Below the pieces are notes generated by a model. That model was not told the origin of the DNA. It saw only the letters and a list, made by a program, of their open reading frames with translations, and made no database searches. A stretch of 10,769 nucleotides of DNA, taken from contig JAUWYD010000016.1 of the NCBI GenBank assembly GCA_030616025.1, positions 1 through 10,769 on the forward strand, given 5' to 3'. Within the stretch, counting starts at the first letter, position 1. Every line of letters starts with the position of its first letter. This DNA is from Chloroflexota bacterium. Its GTDB lineage: Bacteria; Chloroflexota; Anaerolineae; UBA7937; B3-Chlor. A program made the translations under genes and the position numbers. Of the stretch, positions 6,121 through 10,769 are shown one piece after another.

Positions 6121-7092
6121 TCACACCTCGATATTCACTATGCGGCGGATGACAATCCAGCCCACAAACATGCCTACTGCGGCAACACCGATCATTTGAA
6201 TGCCGCACGGATCTTGCCACAGCTTGGACATGTACTCAGGGCTCATGACGAACAGCAGCCCTGCTACAGCCACGGGCAGTACGGTCACAATGTAGCCAGA
6301 GTATCTGGCCATGGAGGTCAGAGTCCTGATTTCCCCCTTGATCCGCACCCTCTCCCGTATCGTGTGTCCAATGGTGTCGAGGATCTCTGATAGATTCCCA
6401 CCCACCTCGTGGTGGATGTTGATTGCGGTTATCATCATGTCCAGATCGTCGCTGGTGATGCGCCTGAGGAGGTTCTTCAGCGCGTCCTGATTGGACAAAC
6501 CCAACCCGATTTCTCGGGTCACCCGTTCAAACTCCTCAGACATCGGGGGAGGCAACTCTCTCGCCACCATTTCCATAGACTGCAAGAGGCTGTAGCCGGA
6601 GCGCAGGGAGTTCGCCAGCAGCGTGATTGTATCACCTAGCTGATCGTCGAAGGCACTGAGGCGTTTGCCCTGCCTCAGTCTCAGAAAGAAGCCGGGGGCG
6701 ATGAAGCCCAACACTGCACCGGCGACGGCCCCTACGATCCAGAGTTCTCGCACTAGATAGGCGCCCAATAACATGCCGGCAGCCACAATCCCCAGAGTCA
6801 CCAGCACGAACTCGGCCACAGTCAGCTTCAAATTGGCCCGCGCTAGATCTGTGGCTACCTTCTTGGCGAAGCTCTGCCGGGCGAGGGCACGATCCAAACT
6901 CACCACCACTTCTGGGACCGGTCGCTCGCCCTTTTCGCGCTTCTTTGGTGCCTCTTCAGATACAGCGGCCGTCACATCTCCCAGGCGAGTGATGACCCGC
7001 GAGCGGGAACGAATGACCCGCGACAACCCCAGGAAAAGAGTCAGAATAGAACCTCCGGCCAGCAGAGGCAAGACTATGACCATGGGGTCCAA
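6121..7092 (-). CDS. tadB: Type II secretion F domain protein TadB (Tad/Flp pilus platform)
   Basis: The product has 323 residues. Membrane segments are predicted at about 4-24, 94-113, 117-137, 264-283 and 299-317, with a charged cytoplasmic stretch at about 45-60 (KKREKGER). The T2SSF domain (about 153-280) contains LGDTITLLANSLRSGYSLLQ and INIHHEVGGNLSEIL, both typical of TadB. It partners TadC in the inner-membrane platform of the Tad pilus. The start is TTG at 7092, because GGGAGG lies 8 nt upstream; the ATG at 7083 would be 17 nt away. The gene begins 15 nt after the cpaF stop, and its ribosome binding site lies directly beside that stop, so translation is probably coupled to cpaF. Confidence 0.9.
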   Translation of the reverse strand: MDPMVIVLPLLAGGSILTLFLGLSRVIRSRSRVITRLGDVTAAVSEEAPKKREKGERPVPEVVVSLDRALARQSFAKKVATDLARANLKLTVAEFVLVTLGIVAAGMLLGAYLVRELWIVGAVAGAVLGFIAPGFFLRLRQGKRLSAFDDQLGDTITLLANSLRSGYSLLQSMEMVARELPPPMSEEFERVTREIGLGLSNQDALKNLLRRITSDDLDMMITAINIHHEVGGNLSEILDTIGHTIRERVRIKGEIRTLTSMARYSGYIVTVLPVAVAGLLFVMSPEYMSKLWQDPCGIQMIGVAAVGMFVGWIVIRRIVNIEV

Positions 7093-7100
7093 TTGAGATA

Positions 7101-7106
7101 CCTCCC
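7101..7106 (-). promoter_or_regulatory. Ribosome binding site fixing the TTG start of tadB
   Basis: GGGAGG on the minus strand lies 8 nt before the TTG at 7092 and within 1 nt of the cpaF TAG. It favours the TTG over the ATG three codons in. Confidence 0.75.
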
Positions 7107-7107
7107 T

Positions 7108-8490
7108 CTATCCCCTGAAGCGGCCTCGCTGATCGTAGCCAAAGATCTCAGCATCCAGATGATAGCCTGCCGCGTCGATAAGCTCCGTGAACTTGGGTCG
7201 AACTCCTGTGGGGCGCAAATAGCCCACTATGCGTCCATCGTCGAAACCTGTTTGTTCGAAGCTGAACAGGTCCTGCAGCACGATGACGTTACCTTCCATG
7301 CCTTGCACTTCGGTGATGCTGACTAACCTACGCGAGCCATCCCTGAGACGTTCCTGGTGGACAATGAGGTGAAGGGCGGCCGAGATTTGCTCGCGGATAG
7401 CCCGGTGGGGGAGATCCGTGCCCGCCATAAGAACCATGGTCTCCAGGCGAGCCAGCGTATCGCGAGGGCTATTGGAGTGGCAGGTGGTGAGACTGCCATC
7501 GTGGCCAGTGTTCATGGCCTGCAACATGTCCAAGGCCTCACCAGAACGCACCTCACCCACCACTATCCGATCAGGCCGCATTCGCAGTGAGTTCACCACG
7601 AGCTCTCGAATTGTGACCTCACCTTTGCCCTCGATGTTGGGCATCCGAGATTCCAGCGATATGACGTGTTCCTGCTGCAACTGGAGTTCCGCGGCATTCT
7701 CGATAGTGAGGATCCGTTCATCGTTGGGGATATAGCCGGAAAGCACGTTGAGAGTAGTCGTCTTACCAGAGCCCGTACCGCCTGAGATGAGGACGTTGAG
7801 TCTCGCCTTGACACAGATTTCCAAGAACTCAGCAATCTCAGGCGTCAACGTTCCAAAGCCTATCAGGTCTTCCATGCTGTACGGTACCTTGGAGAACAGT
7901 CGGATGGTGATGATCGGCCCCTGGATGGCGAGCGGTGGAATGATCACGTTGACACGCGACCCATCGGGCAGGCGCGCGTCCACGTAGGGTTGACTCTCAT
8001 CGACTCGGCGCCCCAGAGGGGCTACGATCCGGTCTACGATGCGCATCACATGCTCGTCGCTCTCAAACTTGTACGACGTCTTCTCGATCTTCCCTTCGCG
8101 CTCGACGTATATCTTGTTAGCACCGTTGACCATGATCTCGGTAATCGTTTCATCGTTGAGCAGCGGTTCAAGGGGACCGAGCCCCATGATCTCCGCCACG
8201 ATCTGTTCAAGAAGGACATTCCGTTCGGTGCGGCTGAGGATGGCGTTCTCCTCGGCCAATACAGTACTGAACATCTGTTCAATGACATCACGTACCTCGG
8301 CCGTCAGGGACAGGTCCATCCGCGGATCCAGTTCGGCAATGACTTTCTTCTGCACCCGGTTCTTCAACTCGGAGAAAGTGTCTCGGGCAGGTCTGGCAGG
8401 CCGACGTTTCAATCTCAGCTCATCCAGCTTCGTGGTGCGGATTTCATTGTCAGGCTCTTGGGTTTTCTCTATCCGTTTCAGAAGGGACAT
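7108..8490 (-). CDS. cpaF: Tad/Flp pilus assembly ATPase CpaF (TadA)
   Basis: The 460-residue secretion ATPase of the GspE/VirB11 superfamily is full length for CpaF. An N-terminal helical region (about 40-110) with LGPLEPLLNDETITEIMVNG leads to the ATPase core. There, Walker A GGTGSGKTTT lies at 237-246 (Lys243), the Asp-box region TIENAAELQL at 262-271, MPNIEGKGEVTIRELVVNSL at 283-302, Walker B RPDRIVVGEVR at 305-315 with catalytic Glu313, and the His box GHDGSLTTCHSNSP at 329-342. As a hexamer it powers pilin polymerisation, and in some species retraction, through TadB/TadC. The usual acidic residue of the Asp box is Asn265. The ATG has AAGGAGG 9 nt upstream (8500-8506), the strongest ribosome binding site in the run. 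The gene starts 48 nt after cpaE. Confidence 0.95.
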   Translation of the reverse strand: MSLLKRIEKTQEPDNEIRTTKLDELRLKRRPARPARDTFSELKNRVQKKVIAELDPRMDLSLTAEVRDVIEQMFSTVLAEENAILSRTERNVLLEQIVAEIMGLGPLEPLLNDETITEIMVNGANKIYVEREGKIEKTSYKFESDEHVMRIVDRIVAPLGRRVDESQPYVDARLPDGSRVNVIIPPLAIQGPIITIRLFSKVPYSMEDLIGFGTLTPEIAEFLEICVKARLNVLISGGTGSGKTTTLNVLSGYIPNDERILTIENAAELQLQQEHVISLESRMPNIEGKGEVTIRELVVNSLRMRPDRIVVGEVRSGEALDMLQAMNTGHDGSLTTCHSNSPRDTLARLETMVLMAGTDLPHRAIREQISAALHLIVHQERLRDGSRRLVSITEVQGMEGNVIVLQDLFSFEQTGFDDGRIVGYLRPTGVRPKFTELIDAAGYHLDAEIFGYDQRGRFRG

Positions 8491-8499
8491 TTAGGTTCG

Positions 8500-8506
8500 C
8501 CTCCTT
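8500..8506 (-). promoter_or_regulatory. Strong ribosome binding site of cpaF
   Basis: AAGGAGG on the minus strand, 9 nt before the ATG at 8490, is a near-perfect anti-16S match. It suggests that the ATPase is translated independently and well. Confidence 0.7.
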
Positions 8507-8538
8507 GGCCTCATCATCTGTCGCGTCGCGTCCATCAG

Positions 8539-9834
8539 CTAGCCGAATATGCGGCCTAGCAGTTTTTCAGACGCAGTCCCTGCGGCCAGCTTAGCCGCCC
8601 TATCGCGGGGCCTTTCTGCCTCCTTCGCGGTCTCTGCCCGCAACAGCTCGGCTACTTGTGTTAGGTTCTTGGCAACGGCGGACTTGTGGCTGCTGATGAC
8701 CACGGGTATCCCTTGGTTGGCGGCAGCAGTGACGGTGCCGTTATCCCTGGGCACGGTAGCCCAAACAGAGTGTTTGATATGGCTCGCGATATCCTTTTCG
8801 GTTATGCCGTCCTTGCGGCTAGTCTTGTTCACGATCAGCCTGGTCTTGGCGATGTAGTCCAGGGCATCCAGCGCTTCAAGAAACAGTCTCACGCTCTTTA
8901 TGGTTGGTATGTCTGGAGTCATCACCAGAAGAATCCAGTCGGAGATCTCCAGTATGGTCAGGACAACGTCATCCAAATAGGACGCGGTGTCGACGATGGT
9001 ATAGTCATTGAGCAGCATGAGATTCTTGAGAATCTCCCTCATAATGTCTGCGGTGACCATTTCCGCCACATCGGGCCTCGGCGGGGCCAGCAAGGTCTTC
9101 ATGCCTGAGGGGTGAGCCAGTAGGACGTCCGACATGAGGTCCGCGTCGAGAGTGTCTATGGCAGGGACGAGATCACTGATGGTCCTGCTGGCTTGCAGGT
9201 TCAGGAGTACCGCTACGTCTCCGAACTGTAGATCACCATCCACAAGGACCACTCTTTCTTCCTTCTCCTTGAGAGCGAGGGCCAGGTTGGTGGCTATGGT
9301 GCTGCAACCGGTTCCACCCTTGGGGCTGTAGACGGCGACGATCTCACCTTCCCTCACCCCGATCTCGGCCTCTTGACCTGGCCTGGACGGCACCCGTTGC
9401 GGACGCAGTAACTCTGGCTGAACTGGTGCCGCTTTGGGCTTCAACTGGTGGACACGACGAATGCTCGCTGTCAGTTCGTCGGCAGAAAATGGCTTTACCA
9501 GGAATTCCCTGGCTCCGGCAAGCATCGAGCGACGCAAGTAGTCTGTCTCGCCTTGCACCGACATCATGATTATCTGAACCTCTGGCACCGACTGGGAGAT
9601 GGACTCAGTCGCGGAGATGCCATCTATGTCTGGCATGTTGATGTCCATAAGGACTATGTCCGGCCGCAGATCCCTCGCCATTTCGATGCCTTCGTGTCCA
9701 CTCGCCGCAGCACCCACTACCTCGATGTCTTTCTCGAAGTAGAGCAACTTGCGAACGTTCTCCCTCGTCTCGGGGATGTCATCCACTATCAGAACGTGTA
9801 TCTTTGTCTCCACTTGTTCGATCATCAGGGTCAT
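8539..9834 (-). CDS. cpaE: CpaE/TadZ-like protein: receiver domain fused to a MinD/ParA-type ATPase
   Basis: The product has 431 residues in two domains. Residues 10-130 form a response-regulator receiver: acidic pair Asp18/Asp19, phospho-acceptor Asp64 in VLMDINMP, Ser92 in the switch position and Lys114 in FLVKPF, all the residues needed for phosphorylation. After a Pro/Gln-rich linker (about 131-160), a MinD/ParA-like domain begins at 163. Its P-loop PKGGTGCST (171-179) keeps the signature Lys172 but has Cys177 where the second lysine normally sits. VVLVDGDLQFGD (195-206) and YTIVDTAS (278-285) give the remaining nucleotide-site motifs. CpaE/TadZ proteins localise the Tad machine at the membrane or pole. 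The ATG at 9834 lacks a clear Shine-Dalgarno; the ATG at 9825 has a GCGAG about 9 nt upstream and may be the true start. The gene lies 47 nt after cpaB. Confidence 0.92.
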   Translation of the reverse strand: MTLMIEQVETKIHVLIVDDIPETRENVRKLLYFEKDIEVVGAAASGHEGIEMARDLRPDIVLMDINMPDIDGISATESISQSVPEVQIIMMSVQGETDYLRRSMLAGAREFLVKPFSADELTASIRRVHQLKPKAAPVQPELLRPQRVPSRPGQEAEIGVREGEIVAVYSPKGGTGCSTIATNLALALKEKEERVVLVDGDLQFGDVAVLLNLQASRTISDLVPAIDTLDADLMSDVLLAHPSGMKTLLAPPRPDVAEMVTADIMREILKNLMLLNDYTIVDTASYLDDVVLTILEISDWILLVMTPDIPTIKSVRLFLEALDALDYIAKTRLIVNKTSRKDGITEKDIASHIKHSVWATVPRDNGTVTAAANQGIPVVISSHKSAVAKNLTQVAELLRAETAKEAERPRDRAAKLAAGTASEKLLGRIFG

Positions 9835-9881
9835 CTCGCTGTCAGAAACGACGTCAATCTATCGGCGTACGGTTGACCTGA

Positions 9882-10769
9882 CTACTCACCCTTCGGCGCT
9901 GTGATGTACCTCAATGGTGCTGGGGGCACCGTGATCTCAAAACGCGCCACGAGGTACGGAAGGCTGACGGTTTCCGTGCGCACCTGCTCATGGTCGTCCC
10001 GGCCGCGCAGCACTAGATCTATCGAAGCGCCACTCTCGCGCGCGAACTTCAGAACCAGGGCGTCCTGTTGCGTCAAGAGCAGCGTCAGCGTCCTGCTCCG
10101 GATGGGTTGTGGTTGTGCTTCCCCAGCCTCCTCCTCCTCCTCTTCCCCTTCTGAGGCTGGGGTGGGAGTCGGGATGAGCCAGGGTCCCACGCGATAGACC
10201 TCCACTTCCTGCAACAGCAGCTGAGCCACTAGGATACCGGTTGCCTCTGGGCATGGCACGGGACACCCCTCGACCGCGGGACCGACCGGCTCAGGCACCT
10301 CCTGCTCCGTGTCTAAGAGTTGGTAGGAAATGAGAATATCGACGAAGTCGCCGTTCTGGATCGCTCCGGCGACCCCGCGCAGCTCTGTCGTCTCAAAGGC
10401 CATTGCCACCCTGCTCCGTCCTTCCCTATCCGGAGTGATGTTCAGGGAGGCATTTTTCCCTTCCTGGACCACGGCCTGAGGGTCAACTATCCAGTCTGAC
10501 ATGATGAAGGAGCCACGTAGAATCGTCCTAGCGGCTCTCCGTCCGACCACCGCCTCAGGAGCCAGCAGGTGGTTGGTCAGTTTGGACTCCCCGATATCTT
10601 GAGTTCCCACAGCCTCAGCAGCGATGTCGCTGTAGGCAGGAATATCCTGGACTGCGATCACGGCTGGGACCTTGGCTTCAGGCGTGGGCGTGGGAATGGG
10701 CGGTTCTGGCCCTGGGCCCCTGACCAGGACTACGTAGGCGATAGCAGCAGTGGTCAGGGCCAACAGCAC
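9882..10769 (-). CDS. cpaB: Flp pilus assembly protein CpaB (RcpC-like, SAF domain), 5' end cut
   Basis: The visible 295 residues run off the right edge; the GTG at the edge is probably internal and the real start is upstream. A hydrophobic segment (about 1-16) anchors the protein, followed by a Pro/Thr linker (about 18-32). A SAF domain covers about 35-97 (VIAVQDIPAYSDI through GRRAARTILRGSFI), and an RcpC-type domain follows from about 105, with SRVAMAFETTELRGVAGAIQ and GDFVDILISYQ. The last part, LTLLLTQQDALVLKFARESG at 228-247, completes the CpaB pattern. In diderms CpaB works in the periplasm with the secretin; here it lies directly before cpaE without cpaC or cpaD. Oddities are a CPVPC pair at 169-173 in an insertion and a second linker of PTPTP plus six Glu (about 200-215). 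Family call is strong. Confidence 0.9.
   Translation of the reverse strand: MLLALTTAAIAYVVLVRGPGPEPPIPTPTPEAKVPAVIAVQDIPAYSDIAAEAVGTQDIGESKLTNHLLAPEAVVGRRAARTILRGSFIMSDWIVDPQAVVQEGKNASLNITPDREGRSRVAMAFETTELRGVAGAIQNGDFVDILISYQLLDTEQEVPEPVGPAVEGCPVPCPEATGILVAQLLLQEVEVYRVGPWLIPTPTPASEGEEEEEEAGEAQPQPIRSRTLTLLLTQQDALVLKFARESGASIDLVLRGRDDHEQVRTETVSLPYLVARFEITVPPAPLRYITAPKGE
10121..10162. repeat. Perfect 10-bp inverted repeat inside cpaB
   Basis: CCCCAGCCTC at 10121-10130 is the exact reverse complement of GAGGCTGGGG at 10153-10162, with a 22-nt purine/pyrimidine-skewed loop between. In the cpaB mRNA this folds into a GC-rich stem whose loop has Shine-Dalgarno-like AGGAGG sequence. No U-tract follows, so it is not an intrinsic terminator. 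Confidence 0.65.
10128..10142 (-). repeat. (GAG)5 trinucleotide repeat in cpaB
   Basis: Five tandem GAG codons, preceded by one GAA, encode six consecutive Glu in the linker of CpaB. Unit gain or loss would keep the frame and only change linker length. The repeat partly overlaps one arm of the inverted repeat. Confidence 0.75.

Noticed and set aside
5800..6390. 196-codon plus-strand frame opposite tadC/tadB
   Set aside because: It spans the boundary of two well-supported genes on the other strand, is His/Arg/Ser-rich and has no motif.
7990..8559. 189-codon plus-strand frame opposite cpaF
   Set aside because: Antisense of a strongly conserved ATPase gene, with no ribosome binding site or family signature.
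9835..9881. Possible promoter between cpaB and cpaE (a TTGACG is present on the minus strand)
   Set aside because: The TTGACG lies too close to the cpaE start to leave room for a -10 box and a leader.

Overview
The window holds twelve protein-coding genes (two cut by the window edges) and no RNA genes, insertion sequences, phage genes or CRISPR arrays. I think it is chromosomal DNA of a bacterium from the Chloroflexota (Anaerolineae-like). This is an inference from gene content and protein style: an endonuclease-type MutL, a Tad/Flp pilus ATPase-platform set with no secretin gene between cpaB and cpaE, a CpaE fused to a receiver domain, Pro/Thr-rich linkers, moderately GC-rich coding sequence and several TTG/GTG starts with strong Shine-Dalgarno sequences. 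Another monoderm phylum cannot be excluded without a database search.

Left arm (+ strand, 1-3239): the 3' end of mutL, then a secreted lipoprotein with two FlgD-Ig-like domains, then two family-2 glycosyltransferases. Spacing is tight (21, 17 and 55 nt with the chosen starts), so the four probably form one transcription unit. The lipoprotein and glycosyltransferases point to cell-surface work; mutL looks like an upstream housekeeping gene.

Right arm (- strand, 10769 down to 3244), in transcription order: cpaB (start outside the window), cpaE with an N-terminal receiver domain, cpaF ATPase, tadB and tadC inner-membrane platform proteins, comF, long-form hpf, and a low-molecular-weight protein tyrosine phosphatase. 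CpaF would power pilin assembly or retraction through the TadB/TadC platform, CpaE would localise and possibly gate the machine, and CpaB is an extracytoplasmic assembly factor. The pilins, prepilin peptidase and TadE/F/G-type proteins are not in the window and may lie upstream of cpaB. The last three genes follow without a visible terminator; comF could join the pilus to DNA uptake, while hpf and the phosphatase are coupled by a 4-nt overlap.

The two arms converge at 3239/3244 with only 4 nt between stop codons. No gene-free stretch exceeds about 75 nt. I do not see a wholly new system. The points most worth a second look are the phosphorylation-competent receiver on a CpaE whose P-loop lysine is a cysteine, the secretin-less Tad core, a G8 tract that puts tadC in a -1 relation to an open comF frame, a perfect inverted repeat inside cpaB, and the unassigned C-terminal domain of the lipoprotein.
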